A stretch of DNA of 64,000 nt from DAOMFB01 sp963721385 (GCA_963721385.1 CAVRJB010000019.1:620001-684000); one strand, 5' to 3'. Shown: positions 50,099 through 59,258, numbered from the stretch's first letter. The notes: a model not told the origin generated them from the sequence alone. Program-made: numbers and translations.

Positions 50099-50701
50099 AT
50101 GGCGAGCGCCCGGCGAGCACCCGAGGAGCGCGTGGACGCGGACGAAGACCTGCAATTTCTCCTGATGGTCCGCCGGGGCGAGCCCGAGGGGGCGTCGGAG
50201 CTCTTCCACCGATATGGCGTTCCGGTCCTCCGCTTCGCCGACCGGATGCTCGCCAACCGGGCCGAGGCGGAAGAGGTGGCGCAGGAGGTTTTCCTCAAGC
50301 TGATCTCCCGAGTCGACCAGTACGACGGGCGCGCCTCCGTCGCGTCGTGGCTCTTCGCCATCGCGGCGAACGCGAGCCGCGACCGGCTCCGGCGGACCGG
50401 AAGGCGGACGACGGTGCCGCTCGAATCCGTGGCCGAGGCGCCGTCGGCCGAGCCGCAGGCCGACGCCGCGCTCCTTCTGAGCGAGCGGCGGGACTTCGTC
50501 CGGAAGGCGCTCGCCGAGCTGTCCGATGACCAGCGCGAAGCCCTGATCCTCTCCCGTTACCACGGCCTCGCCTACGCCGAGATCGCGAAGGCGCTTTCGA
50601 TCAGCGAAGGGGCCGTCAAGACCCGGATCTTCCGGGCGATGGAGAAGCTGAAAGACGTCTTTTCCCGTGGAGGCCCGACATGGAATGCCGTGACGCCGTA
50701 A
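50099..50701 (+). CDS. ECF RNA polymerase sigma factor
   Basis: The 200-residue protein has region 2 (FHRYGVPVLRFADRML, EAEEVAQEVFLKLI, ASWLFAIAANASRDRLR) and region 4 (LSDDQREALILSRYHGLAYA, LSISEGAVKTRIFRAMEKL). It directs RNA polymerase to the promoters above and probably to its own. Its end overlaps the anti-sigma gene by 22 bases, so the two are coupled. The adjacent DUF4097 proteins point to envelope stress. Confidence 0.93.
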   Translation: MASARRAPEERVDADEDLQFLLMVRRGEPEGASELFHRYGVPVLRFADRMLANRAEAEEVAQEVFLKLISRVDQYDGRASVASWLFAIAANASRDRLRRTGRRTTVPLESVAEAPSAEPQADAALLLSERRDFVRKALAELSDDQREALILSRYHGLAYAEIAKALSISEGAVKTRIFRAMEKLKDVFSRGGPTWNAVTP

Positions 50702-51693
50702 AGGTCCGCGAAGCCGCCGTTCTCCGCCTCGCCGGTGAGCGGCCCGAAGGAGAATGGGCGTGGCTGGAAGCCCACTTCGCCGTCTGCCCTTCGTGCGCCG
50801 GGGATTTCGCCCGCCTCGAGAGGGCCTGGGCCGCGCTTTCGGAGTCTCCCGCCGCCGTGCCGTCGCCCGCGTTCCTCCGGACGACCGAAGAGCTTCTCAT
50901 CGCCGAGACGGCGCGCCGCGGCTCTCCGCCGCTTCCGTCCGCGCCTCCGTCCAGCGTCGTCTCGTTCCGCCCGCGAGCGGAAAGGGTCGCGTCAGTTCTC
51001 TTTCGCGCCGCGGCGATTCTCCTCGCGGCCGGTGGCGGCTTCGTCCTCGCCCGGATGACCTCTCCCGCGGAGCAGGTTTCCCCGCGCGCGGCGGACCGGA
51101 TCCCGGTGGTGGCGCAGCGGACGCTCGACGTCTCCGAGGCGCTTCCCGACCTCTCGAACCGTCCGCGCCTCGCGAACGTCGCTTTCCGTCCGGCCGACCC
51201 GGCCGGCCGCGTCGGCGTCTCGTTCGACGTCACGACGCGGTACACGGTCGTCGGGCGGCCTGACCAGAAGGGAATCGCCGACCTCCTCGTCTACCTGATG
51301 TCGGGCGCCGCCGAAACGGAAGGGGCGCGGGGACAGGCGATCGACCTCGTCTCACAAAACACGAGGACGGGCGCGGCCGCTTCGCCCGAGGTCGTCGCCG
51401 TCCTGGCCGAGACGCTGAAGCGGGACCGGAACCCCGGGGTCCGGAAAAAGGCGATCGAAGCGCTCGTGAAGCTCCCGCCGAACGAGGCGACGCGCGACGC
51501 GCTGATCCTCGCCCTGAGGACCGACGAGAACCCGGCGGTGAGGATCGTCGCCGTCGAGGGGCTCGCGCGGATCGCCACGGCCGTGAAGGACGCCACGGCG
51601 CTCGACGCCCTCCGCGCCAAGGCGGGGGACGAGCGCGAGAACGGCTACGTCCGGGTTCAGGCCGCCCAGGCGCTGTCGAGACTCGAGCTGTGA
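50680..51693 (+). CDS. Zinc-binding anti-sigma factor with HEAT-repeat sensor
   Basis: The 337-residue protein starts with a ZAS domain: His then CPSC in LEAHFAVCPSC, which binds zinc and holds the sigma factor. A transmembrane helix (VLFRAAAILLAAGGGFVLARM) follows, and the exported part carries HEAT-like repeats (KKAIEALVKLPPNEATRDAL, NPAVRIVAVEGLARIA). HEAT repeats as the outside sensor of an anti-sigma are uncommon. Confidence 0.85.
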   Translation: MECRDAVKVREAAVLRLAGERPEGEWAWLEAHFAVCPSCAGDFARLERAWAALSESPAAVPSPAFLRTTEELLIAETARRGSPPLPSAPPSSVVSFRPRAERVASVLFRAAAILLAAGGGFVLARMTSPAEQVSPRAADRIPVVAQRTLDVSEALPDLSNRPRLANVAFRPADPAGRVGVSFDVTTRYTVVGRPDQKGIADLLVYLMSGAAETEGARGQAIDLVSQNTRTGAAASPEVVAVLAETLKRDRNPGVRKKAIEALVKLPPNEATRDALILALRTDENPAVRIVAVEGLARIATAVKDATALDALRAKAGDERENGYVRVQAAQALSRLEL

Positions 51694-51696
51694 GCG

Positions 51697-51721
51697 TGAC
51701 CTTTCGCTCCGCAGCGCGTCT
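51697..51721 (+). promoter_or_regulatory. Predicted ECF sigma promoter, copy 3
   Basis: TGACC, 15 bases, CGTCT, then ATG of the second DUF4097 gene seven bases on. The first bases overlap the end of the anti-sigma gap, and the block is nearly identical to copy 2. It decides the start of the next gene: the ATG at 51729, not the GTG at 51690. Confidence 0.72.
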
Positions 51722-51728
51722 TTCTCGC

Positions 51729-53687
51729 ATGAGCACGAACGCGCTTCACCGCTCGCCTTCGTCGCGGGTCCTCCTCTGGATCCTGCTGATCCTCGGGTTC
51801 GTCTGTCTCTCGTTCGCCGCCGCGCTCCACGCCGACGGCGAGACCCTGCCAGGCACGGCCTCCCGCCGGCAGGACTTCACGGCCTCGGGAACGCTGAAGT
51901 CGCTGACCGTCGAGAACGTCAACGGAAACGTCGAGATCGTGGCGGGCACGGCCTTCGCCGCCTCCGTCGAGCTCACCGTCCGCGCGAAGGACGACCGCGA
52001 GGCGAAGCGGCTCCTCGACGAGACGACGGCACGCTTCTCGAACGACAACGGCGACCTCGCGCTCGTGGTCGAGCCGGCCGGGACGGAAGTCCGCCGCGGC
52101 CGCAACGGGGGCTGGGACGTCCGGATGAAGCGGACCGACGCCTTCCGCGTGGACGCCCGCTGCCGGGTCACGCTCCCCCCGGGCGTGTCCGTCCACGCCT
52201 CGCTCGTAAATGGAAACGTCACGGCGGCGGGCGTCGCGGCCGAGCTCTCGCTCTCGAGCGTCAACGGGAAGGTGGAGGTCGCGGGAGCCCGGCACGGCCT
52301 GAAGCTGAGCACGGTCAACGGCAGCGTCGACGCGCAGGTCTCGGAGCTGCCGAAGGGGGCCGAGATCGAGCTCAAGTCGGTGAACGGGAACCTCGCGCTG
52401 AAGCTCCCGGCGGCCGCCGGCTTCCGCTTCGAAGGGAAGACGATGAGCGGCGAAATCCTCTCGTCGTTCTCCCTCCCATTCCCGGCGGGCGAGGACGAGA
52501 TGACGCGCGCCGAGAAGGAGAAGGTCCGGGCCGAGAAGGAGAAGGTCCGCGTCGAGGTGCAGAAGGTCCGGGAAGAGACCCGGCAGTCCGTGCGCGAACA
52601 CCGGAAGACCGAAGTCGACGCCGACGGCGACGCCGAGCGGATCGAGATCGACCTCTCCGAGCTGAACCGCTCCCTCGAGGAGATGAACCGCGACCTCGCC
52701 CGGATGAGCCGCGAGCTCAGCCACAACATCACGATCAACCTGAACCGCTCGTACGAGGCGACCGTCGGCGGGGGCGGCGCGACCGTCCGGATGTCGAACC
52801 TGAACGGAAAGATCCTGCTGCTCGCCGAAGGGACGACCGAGGCGCAGGCGAAGGCCGTCGTCGGCCCGCGCCGCGTCCGGATCGTCGAAATTCCCCGGGT
52901 TCCTGCGTTGCCGGCGACTCCTGCCGTACCGGCCGTTCCCGCGGTCCCTGCCACGCCGTCGCTACCGCGCTCTCCGGCGCGGCCGCGCGAGCCGCTCCCT
53001 CCGTCCGAGATCGGGAACCCTGTCGTCCGGGGCGACATCGCCGGCGATTTCGCGACGAGCGTCCCGCTCGGGGACGTGACGCTCGGCCACGTGAGCGGGA
53101 AGGTGCGAGTGGCGACTCACTCGGGGCAGATCGAGGTCAAGTCGGCCGGGAAGGGGGCCGACCTCTCGACGGCGGGCGGTGACATCGCGATCGCGGCCGT
53201 GACGGGCGACCTGACCGCCCGGACATACGGCGGCGACATTGGCGCCGGAAGCGTCTCGGGGGAGGCCCGCCTCGAGACGACGGGAGGCGACATTGCGCTG
53301 ATGTCCGGCGGCGGCAGGGTGACCGCCCGGACGGGCGGCGGCGACGTGACGATTCACGCGGTCCGCGGGCCCGTGGTCGTCCGGACGAGCGGCGGGTCGG
53401 TGCTGTGCGAGATCAACGGCACGGACCGGCCGTCGGTCGAGATCTCCTCGAGCGGCGGAGACGTGACCCTCGTCCTTCCCGCGAACGTCAAGGGAGACGT
53501 CGAGATCTCGGTCGCGGGCGTCGAGTCCGACGGCGACTACATCGACTCGCAGTTTCCGGACATCGCCGTCTCCAAGAAGGGCGGTCGGCAGACGGCGACC
53601 GGCAAGCTGAACGGCGGCGGCCCGAAGATCTCGATCCGCGCGACGTCGGGGACGGTCCGGATCCGGAAGGGGCCGCCGGTCTCCTGA
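51729..53687 (+). CDS. Large DUF4097-type protein with internal coiled coil
   Basis: The 652-residue protein has a membrane helix near the start (WILLILGFVCLSFAAAL) that serves as signal or anchor. Two DUF4097 stacks (SLTVENVNGNVEIVAGT, LSSVNGKVEVAG; later GHVSGKVRVATHSGQIEV, ARTYGGDIGAGSVSG) flank a charged coiled coil (EKEKVRAEKEKVRVEVQKVR) and a Pro/Ala-rich linker. It is predicted to be exported. The promoter just upstream is a near copy of the sigma factor promoter, so it is a likely regulon member. Confidence 0.78.
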   Translation: MSTNALHRSPSSRVLLWILLILGFVCLSFAAALHADGETLPGTASRRQDFTASGTLKSLTVENVNGNVEIVAGTAFAASVELTVRAKDDREAKRLLDETTARFSNDNGDLALVVEPAGTEVRRGRNGGWDVRMKRTDAFRVDARCRVTLPPGVSVHASLVNGNVTAAGVAAELSLSSVNGKVEVAGARHGLKLSTVNGSVDAQVSELPKGAEIELKSVNGNLALKLPAAAGFRFEGKTMSGEILSSFSLPFPAGEDEMTRAEKEKVRAEKEKVRVEVQKVREETRQSVREHRKTEVDADGDAERIEIDLSELNRSLEEMNRDLARMSRELSHNITINLNRSYEATVGGGGATVRMSNLNGKILLLAEGTTEAQAKAVVGPRRVRIVEIPRVPALPATPAVPAVPAVPATPSLPRSPARPREPLPPSEIGNPVVRGDIAGDFATSVPLGDVTLGHVSGKVRVATHSGQIEVKSAGKGADLSTAGGDIAIAAVTGDLTARTYGGDIGAGSVSGEARLETTGGDIALMSGGGRVTARTGGGDVTIHAVRGPVVVRTSGGSVLCEINGTDRPSVEISSSGGDVTLVLPANVKGDVEISVAGVESDGDYIDSQFPDIAVSKKGGRQTATGKLNGGGPKISIRATSGTVRIRKGPPVS

Positions 53688-53741
53688 GGATTCCGGAGCT
53701 GCCCCTTTCGCCGGAGGGCGACTTGTCCGTAAACTACGGGC

Positions 53742-54374
53742 ATGGGAACCGTTAGCACCCCGGGCGCTCCGAAACCCGGCGTCCCGGCCGGCTCCGCCGG
53801 ATCGCCGTCTCCGGAAGGAAGCTTCGGCGGCCCCCCTGGCTCGACCCAGCCAACGTCCCCGTTCAAGTTCCAGGGGCGGGAGCGCCCGCTCGGGCCGAGC
53901 CTCTGGACGATCTTCGGCACCCTCGCCGCCACGGGATTCGGGGCCTGGCTCTACCTGAAGGCGCCTTCCACGGTCGAGGACGTCACGCTTCCCATGTACG
54001 TCGCCTTCGAGTCGCCCCTGAAGCAGGGTTCGCCCCGGGACTGCCGGGCAACGGCCGGCTGCCTGCTCGTTTACGTCGGGACGGATGCCAAGTCCGCTGC
54101 GACGATCCCGGCGGCCCTCGAGCTTTCGGAGGCGTTGAAGCCGTCCGGCGTCGAGACGGTCTTCGTGGTCGGCCGCGGCCAGATGAAGGAGTGCGTCCGC
54201 GTCGCCCGGGCCTTCCGGCAGCCGGTACTTCTCGACGTGGAGGGGAAGCTGGCGCGCGCCTTCGGGACGGAAGAGCCGAGTTTCTGGGTCGTCTACGACG
54301 GCCTCGGCAACCTGAAGCTCCGGACCGATGAGGCCGTGAGCCCGGTCGCCGTCCAGCGCAAGCTGGGCCTCTGA
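53742..54374 (+). CDS. Membrane-anchored redoxin-like protein
   Basis: The 210-residue protein has a Pro/Gly/Ser-rich cytosolic lead, one transmembrane helix (LWTIFGTLAATGFGAWLYL) and an outer thioredoxin-like fold (CLLVYVGTDAKSAATIPAAL, TVFVVGRGQMKECVRVARAF, PVLLDVEGKLARAFG, SFWVVYDG). The usual CxxC is absent; single Cys residues lie at CRATAGC and KEC. It may act as a redox or scaffold partner. It ends one base before the SDR start. Confidence 0.6.
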   Translation: MGTVSTPGAPKPGVPAGSAGSPSPEGSFGGPPGSTQPTSPFKFQGRERPLGPSLWTIFGTLAATGFGAWLYLKAPSTVEDVTLPMYVAFESPLKQGSPRDCRATAGCLLVYVGTDAKSAATIPAALELSEALKPSGVETVFVVGRGQMKECVRVARAFRQPVLLDVEGKLARAFGTEEPSFWVVYDGLGNLKLRTDEAVSPVAVQRKLGL

Positions 54375-54375
54375 C

Positions 54376-55200
54376 GTGCCGGGCCCCCGGAACGTGCTCG
54401 TGACCGGTGGCGGGACCGGTCTGGGGCGCGCCACCGCGCTGCGGTTCGCACGGGAGGGCGCCAGGGTGGCGATCTGCGGGCGTCGGCCGGAGGTTCTCGA
54501 CGACGCGGCCGGGGCGCTCCGGAGCGCCGGGGCCTCGGACGTGAAGACGACCGTCTGCGACGTCCGCTACGAGGACGACGTCCAGAAGATGGCGGACTCT
54601 CTCCATGCCGCATGGGGGGCCTTCGACGTCGTCGTCAACAACGCCGCGGGCAACTTCGTCTGCCCGGCCGAGAAGCTCTCGCCGAACGGCTGGCGCGCGG
54701 TGATCGAGATCGTCCTCAACGGGACGTTCTTCGTCTCCCGGGCGACCGGCCTCGCGATGATCTCGGCCCACGCGGAAGACGGGCGGGGGCGCTGCTTCGT
54801 GAACATCGTGGCGGATTACGCGTGGGGCGCCGGGCCCGGCGTCATCCACTCGGCGTCCGCGAAGGCGGGCGTCCTTGCGATGACCCGGACGCTCGCGGTC
54901 GAGTGGGCCCGCTTCGGCATCCGCGCGAACGCCGTGTCGCCGGGGCCGTTCCGGTCGCCGGGGACCGACAAGAACCTCTGGCTTGACGAGGCGCTCTCAC
55001 AGGAGATCCTTGCCTCCGTCCCGCTCCGGCGCTTCACGACGGCCGAAGAGGTCGCGGAGTCGATCGCGTTTCTCGCCGACCCGGAGAAGGCCGCCTACGT
55101 GACCGGCGCCTGCCTCCCCGTGGACGGCGGCCACTGGCTGACGGGGACGAATCTCGGATTTCTCTCCGCGCTGGAGCGCGGGGTCACGACGAAGAAGTAG
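54376..55200 (+). CDS. SDR oxidoreductase, 2,4-dienoyl-CoA reductase-like
   Basis: The 274-residue enzyme has the Rossmann motif TGGGTGLGRATAL, NNAAGNF, and a C-terminal SASAKAGVLAMTRTLAVEWA. The Tyr-x-x-x-Lys of classic SDRs is replaced by Ser-containing SASAK, as in the peroxisomal/bacterial dienoyl-CoA reductase branch. PVDGGHWLTG is the usual end. It probably reduces an enoyl- or dienoyl-CoA with NADPH. GTG start, one base after the preceding stop. Confidence 0.85.
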   Translation: MPGPRNVLVTGGGTGLGRATALRFAREGARVAICGRRPEVLDDAAGALRSAGASDVKTTVCDVRYEDDVQKMADSLHAAWGAFDVVVNNAAGNFVCPAEKLSPNGWRAVIEIVLNGTFFVSRATGLAMISAHAEDGRGRCFVNIVADYAWGAGPGVIHSASAKAGVLAMTRTLAVEWARFGIRANAVSPGPFRSPGTDKNLWLDEALSQEILASVPLRRFTTAEEVAESIAFLADPEKAAYVTGACLPVDGGHWLTGTNLGFLSALERGVTTKK

Positions 55201-55211
55201 GAGGAGGCGAC

Positions 55212-55781
55212 ATGGCGGCTCGACGACCGCGGCCCGTACTTCCCGATAGCTACGCGAAGGCGCTTGGCGACGACGACCCCGTCGAGGCGATGGCCGAGGC
55301 GCCGGACCGCCTCCGCCGGCTGATCCGCGGCCTGACCGAGAAGCAGCTCGCGACGAAACCCGCGCCGGGCAAATGGTCGATCAAGGAGATCCTGGCCCAC
55401 CTCGCCGACGGTGAGGTGATCCTCGGGTCGCGATACCGCTTCATCGGGGCCCACGACCGGCCGCGGATCCAAGGCTACGAACAGGACCTCTTCGCCGCAA
55501 AGCTCGGGCCCCTGAACGCGAAGGGGGCCGACCTGATCGACGACTTTGCCATGGTCCGCGCGGCGAACCTCGGCCTCCTCGAGCGCCTCCCGAAGGGAGC
55601 GTGGGACCGGGTGGGCCTCCATTCCGAGCGCGGCGAGGAGTCGATCCGGAAGCTCGTCTACATGTACGCGGGGCACGACCGGATCCACATCTCCCAGGTC
55701 GAAACGATCCGGACCGGGCTCTTCCCGAAGGCGAAAGCGGCCAAAAAGGCAGGGCGCCGGACGGCGAAACGCGGGTCGTGA
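55212..55781 (+). CDS. DinB-family protein
   Basis: The 189-residue protein is a DinB-fold member: KPAPGKWSIKEILAHLADGE holds the first metal His and YMYAGHDRIHISQVETIR the later ones. GGAGGAGG lies before the ATG. It ends GTGA, overlapping the next gene. This is the fourth DinB gene in the window and is not a close copy of the tandem pair. Confidence 0.85.
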   Translation: MAARRPRPVLPDSYAKALGDDDPVEAMAEAPDRLRRLIRGLTEKQLATKPAPGKWSIKEILAHLADGEVILGSRYRFIGAHDRPRIQGYEQDLFAAKLGPLNAKGADLIDDFAMVRAANLGLLERLPKGAWDRVGLHSERGEESIRKLVYMYAGHDRIHISQVETIRTGLFPKAKAAKKAGRRTAKRGS

Positions 55782-56170
55782 GGCAGCTCTCCGCGGCGAT
55801 TCTCGGCCTCGCCCTTCTCGTTGCCGCGGAGGGCTCGGCGGCGGGTCCGGCCGTCGTCGCCGAGGCCCCCGTCGCGGAGGCTTCCCTGAAGAGGATGCTC
55901 GCGGCGCTCGAATCGGGCTCGTACGACGACTTCCTCTGGGATGCGGAGGAGCCCTTTCGCGCGGCGCTGAAGCGGACGACGTTCGACGCGGTCGCGGCCC
56001 AGATGGCGCCCCGGCTCAAGGGGGGGTACACGCTGACCTATCTCGGGACGCTCAACCAGGTCGGCTACGCCGTCAACCTCTGGAAGATCACGTTCAAGGA
56101 CGGCAAGGACGACGTCCTCGCGAAGGTCTCGACGAAGGGCGGGAAGGTGGGCGGCTTCTACTTACAGTAG
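55778..56170 (+). CDS. Small secreted hypothetical protein
   Basis: The 130-residue product starts at GTG with a signal peptide (VRQLSAAILGLALLVAAEGSAA) and a small alpha/beta domain (SLKRMLAALESGSYDDFLWD, LTYLGTLNQVGYAVNLWKIT, DVLAKVSTKGGKVGGFYLQ). The fold resembles NTF2-like or DUF4019-like proteins, but I do not assign a family. It is coupled to the DinB gene. Confidence 0.65.
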   Translation: MRQLSAAILGLALLVAAEGSAAGPAVVAEAPVAEASLKRMLAALESGSYDDFLWDAEEPFRAALKRTTFDAVAAQMAPRLKGGYTLTYLGTLNQVGYAVNLWKITFKDGKDDVLAKVSTKGGKVGGFYLQ

Positions 56171-56179
56171 TGTCTCGGA

Positions 56180-57301
56180 TCATGCCCGCGTCAGGCGGGC
56201 TGCCCAGCGCGCCAGCGGCGCCGCCGCAGCGGTCCCGACTAGGCGGGAGAGAACGCCGCCGTAGAAGACGGAGCGGAAGGCACGGGAGGCGAGGAACCGG
56301 TGCCCGCAGATCTCCGCGCGGCGCCTCCGGTGGGCAGCCTTCAGCTCTTCCGCGCCGTGGCGCCCGGAGAGGAAGTCCAGAATCGGTCCTGCCGCGGCCT
56401 CCCCGGTCCGGAGCGCCAGCGCCATCCCGGTCCCGGTGTAGGGGTCGACGACGCCGGCCGCGTCGCCTGAGAGGAGGACGTCTCCCGCGACGCTCCCGTG
56501 CGGGCCGAGGTGGACCGGCTCCGAGACGAGGACGGGCCCCGGCTCAGGCGAGAGGCCGTCGAGATCGGCCGCCAGCGACGGGCTCTCGCGCTTCAGGCGC
56601 GCGAGGAGCTCGTCGAAATCGTGGTGCGCCTCGGCCGCGACGCGCGGCGTCGCGAGCGCCGCGAGGTTGACCCGACCCCCTTCGACGAGCGAAAGGCCGA
56701 GGTACCCCCCCTCGAAGAGATGAAGGACAGCGCATCCGGCGAAGCGGGAGCCATCGCCGTCGAGCTGCTTTCCGAATCCGATCAGCGAAGGAGCCTTCCG
56801 ATAGAAGGGCCGCAAGAGGCGGCCGTCAAGTGGGCTGTAGCGTCCCCACGCGCCGATGAGGACGCGGGCGGAGAGCTCCGCGCCGCCGGACTTCAGCCGA
56901 AAACCTCCCGGGAGATTTCCTTCGAAGGAGACAACAGCGGCGCCGAAGCGGAGACTGGCCCCCTGGCGCCCGGCCGCGGCGGCCGCGAGGGAATCCAGCC
57001 TCGCCCGCGAGAGCGAAAGGACGGGTGCCGGGAGTTCCGATTCGACGCGCCGTCCGCGGGCCGTCACCAGCGCGAAGCGTGCGATCGTCTCCGGACGTTC
57101 GAATTGGAGCTCTTCCCGGGCGCCCATTCTCTCGAGAACAGGAAGCGCCTCGTTGGAGAGGAATGACCCGCAGATCTTCGGCCGCGGGAAGCGGGCTTTC
57201 TCGAGCACGACGACCTTGGCGCCGGCGCGGGAGAGGGCAGCCGCGGCCGCGCTGCCGGCGAGGCTCCCCCCGACGACGGCGACGTCGAATTCCGCGCTCA
57301 C
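56180..57301 (-). CDS. FAD-dependent oxidoreductase (geranylgeranyl reductase-like)
   Basis: The 373-residue flavoprotein has VVGGSLAGSAAAAALSRAGA (FAD), KICGSFLS, and LSGDAAGVVDPYTGTGMALA (FAD GD motif with the extended Gly loop of the geranylgeranyl reductase/halogenase group). It begins at GTG overlapping the methyltransferase stop and is the last gene of a four-gene coupled operon. In a biosynthetic setting it would reduce or oxidise a polyketide or isoprenoid product. Confidence 0.85.
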   Translation of the reverse strand: MSAEFDVAVVGGSLAGSAAAAALSRAGAKVVVLEKARFPRPKICGSFLSNEALPVLERMGAREELQFERPETIARFALVTARGRRVESELPAPVLSLSRARLDSLAAAAAGRQGASLRFGAAVVSFEGNLPGGFRLKSGGAELSARVLIGAWGRYSPLDGRLLRPFYRKAPSLIGFGKQLDGDGSRFAGCAVLHLFEGGYLGLSLVEGGRVNLAALATPRVAAEAHHDFDELLARLKRESPSLAADLDGLSPEPGPVLVSEPVHLGPHGSVAGDVLLSGDAAGVVDPYTGTGMALALRTGEAAAGPILDFLSGRHGAEELKAAHRRRRAEICGHRFLASRAFRSVFYGGVLSRLVGTAAAAPLARWAARLTRA

Positions 57302-57987
57302 GGGCGGGTCCAGACGAGACGCCAGACGAACGGCCCGGCGGACGAGAGCGACGCGCCCGGGAGGACGGGGGCGGCGAGGCGCGCCATCTCGTCGCGGGTG
57401 TAGGCCTGCCGGACGCTGGCTTGGCCGTCGAGGGTCGAGATCCGGGTCCTGAAGGCGAGCGGCCCGATGACGGAGATGAGAGCGAGGGCGACGCGGTGCC
57501 GCGTCAGGTCGAAGGAGACGACGGCGCGCCGCGCCACGCGCTTCGCCTCGCCGAGGAGCGTCGCGATCTCGGCGGGCGAGAAGTGGTGAAGGAACAGCGT
57601 CGAGAAGACGACGTCGACGCTCCGGTCCGCGAAGGGGAGGGCGAGGGCGTCGGCGGCGGCGGCGCGGCCCCGGGGAGAGAGGCGGGCGTGCGTCAGCTTC
57701 AGGTCGAGACCGAACGCGCGGAGGGAGCCGCCCCGGCGGGCGAACGCCGAAAGGAGGTCGCGCCCGACGTGTCCCGAGCCGCAGCCGAGGTCGAGCAGCG
57801 AGAGACTCCCGCCGTTGCCCGCGAGCGTGGACAGGAGCGGGAGGAGCCGCCGCGCGAGGAGGATCCGCCCACCCAGGTTCCGGTGGACCCACTCGATGTC
57901 CGAGAGGCTCGCCTCGGCCTCGGGAGCGGGCACGTCGCCGTCGAGGATCTCTTCGGCCGGCCGGCGGCCGGGGACCCAGAAGCTCAT
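57298..57987 (-). CDS. Class I SAM methyltransferase
   Basis: The 229-residue enzyme has LSLLDLGCGSGHVGRDLL (SAM motif I), DALALPFADRSVDVVFSTLF (motifs II and post-II, with VVFS replacing the usual acidic residue) and LHHFSPAEIATLLGEAKRV. It overlaps both neighbours by four bases (ATGA upstream, GTGA downstream). The acceptor is probably the product of the ketosynthase gene. Confidence 0.87.
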   Translation of the reverse strand: MSFWVPGRRPAEEILDGDVPAPEAEASLSDIEWVHRNLGGRILLARRLLPLLSTLAGNGGSLSLLDLGCGSGHVGRDLLSAFARRGGSLRAFGLDLKLTHARLSPRGRAAAADALALPFADRSVDVVFSTLFLHHFSPAEIATLLGEAKRVARRAVVSFDLTRHRVALALISVIGPLAFRTRISTLDGQASVRQAYTRDEMARLAAPVLPGASLSSAGPFVWRLVWTRP

Positions 57988-59258
57988 CGCGGGATCGCGC
58001 GGCCGTTCCGGACGACGAGGGCGGTGTTCTTCGACCCGAAGGCAATCCCGTTCACGACCGCGAACTCGACCTCCGCTTTTCGCGGGACGTTCGGGACGTA
58101 GTCGAGGTCGCATTCGGGGTCCGGCGTTTCGAGGTTGATCGTGGCGGGGAGAAAGCCCCCCGCCATGCCGAGGAGGGTCGCCGCGAGGCCCGCCGCGCCG
58201 GAGGCCCCCTGCGGGTGGCCGACCTGGCTCTTGACGCTGCTCCCCGGGACGCCCGCCGCCCGCGCGCCGAGCGCGATGCGCGTCGCACGCGTCTCGATCC
58301 GGTCGTTCAGGAGCGTCGACGTGCCGTGGTACTGGACGTAGCCGACGTCGTCCGGGACGAGCGCCGCATCGGCGATCGCTTCGGCGATGGCGCGCGCCGG
58401 CTCCTCGCCCGACTCGTCGAGGCGGACGCGGTGGTGGGCGTCGCACGTCGCGGCGTACCCGAGGACCTCCCCGTAGACGCGGGCGCCGCGGGAACGGGCG
58501 CGGGAGAGCTCCTCGAGAACGAAGATCCAGGCCCCCTCGCCGAGGACGAAGCCGTCGCGCGCGGCGTCGAAGGGGCGGCTCGCCGCTTCCGGGCGGTCCT
58601 GGAAAGACGACGACAGGATCTTCATCAGCGCGAAGCCGGTCATGATGCCGGGCGTGATCACGGCGTCGGCGCCGCCCGAGAGGATGAGGTCGCGCTCGCC
58701 GGACGCGATCGCCTTTGCCGCGTAGCCGAGAGCGTCGGCGGCGGAGGTGCAGCCGGTCGAGACGACGTGCGAGGGCCCCTTGAGGCCGAACCGCATCGAG
58801 ATCTCGGAGGAGAGTGTTCCGATCGTCCCGGTCGGGATCGCGTAGACCGACGCCTTCTTCAGGTCGCCGCGGTACCAGTGCCCGTACATCTTCTCGAAGA
58901 AATCCACGGGGCCGCCTCCCGAGCCGAAGACGACGCCGAAATCGCGGCGCTCGGCGAGCGTGAGCTTCGCGGCGTCGATCCCCGCGTCGGCGAGCGCCTC
59001 TCCGGCGGCCGCGAGGGAGAGCGGGACGACGCGCGAGACGTGGCGCAGCTCGTTCGGCGGCATGACGGAGGACGGGTCGAAGCCCTTCACCTCCGCCGCG
59101 ATCGTCACGGAGAGCCCTTCGGGATCGAAAAGAGCGATCCGCGCGACCCCCGAGCTCGCGGACTTGAGGCCCGCCGCGAACGCGTCGCGGCCGTTGCCGA
59201 TCGGGGTGACGCAGCCGAGGCCGGTGATCGCGACGCGGCGCGACGGGAAGAGCCTCAT
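57984..59258 (-). CDS. Beta-ketoacyl synthase, type II PKS KS-alpha-like
   Basis: The 424-residue condensing enzyme has the Cys-His-His set: VVSTGCTSAADALGYA (nucleophile Cys), YVQYHGTSTLLND, and SVKSQVGHPQGASGAAG. The CTSxxDxxGYA form of the active-site loop is closer to type II polyketide KS-alpha than to housekeeping FabF, which usually reads ACATGAHAI. No acyl carrier protein, chain-length factor or acyltransferase is in the window. It overlaps the MoeA-like gene and the methyltransferase by four bases each. Confidence 0.85.
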   Translation of the reverse strand: MRLFPSRRVAITGLGCVTPIGNGRDAFAAGLKSASSGVARIALFDPEGLSVTIAAEVKGFDPSSVMPPNELRHVSRVVPLSLAAAGEALADAGIDAAKLTLAERRDFGVVFGSGGGPVDFFEKMYGHWYRGDLKKASVYAIPTGTIGTLSSEISMRFGLKGPSHVVSTGCTSAADALGYAAKAIASGERDLILSGGADAVITPGIMTGFALMKILSSSFQDRPEAASRPFDAARDGFVLGEGAWIFVLEELSRARSRGARVYGEVLGYAATCDAHHRVRLDESGEEPARAIAEAIADAALVPDDVGYVQYHGTSTLLNDRIETRATRIALGARAAGVPGSSVKSQVGHPQGASGAAGLAATLLGMAGGFLPATINLETPDPECDLDYVPNVPRKAEVEFAVVNGIAFGSKNTALVVRNGRAIPR

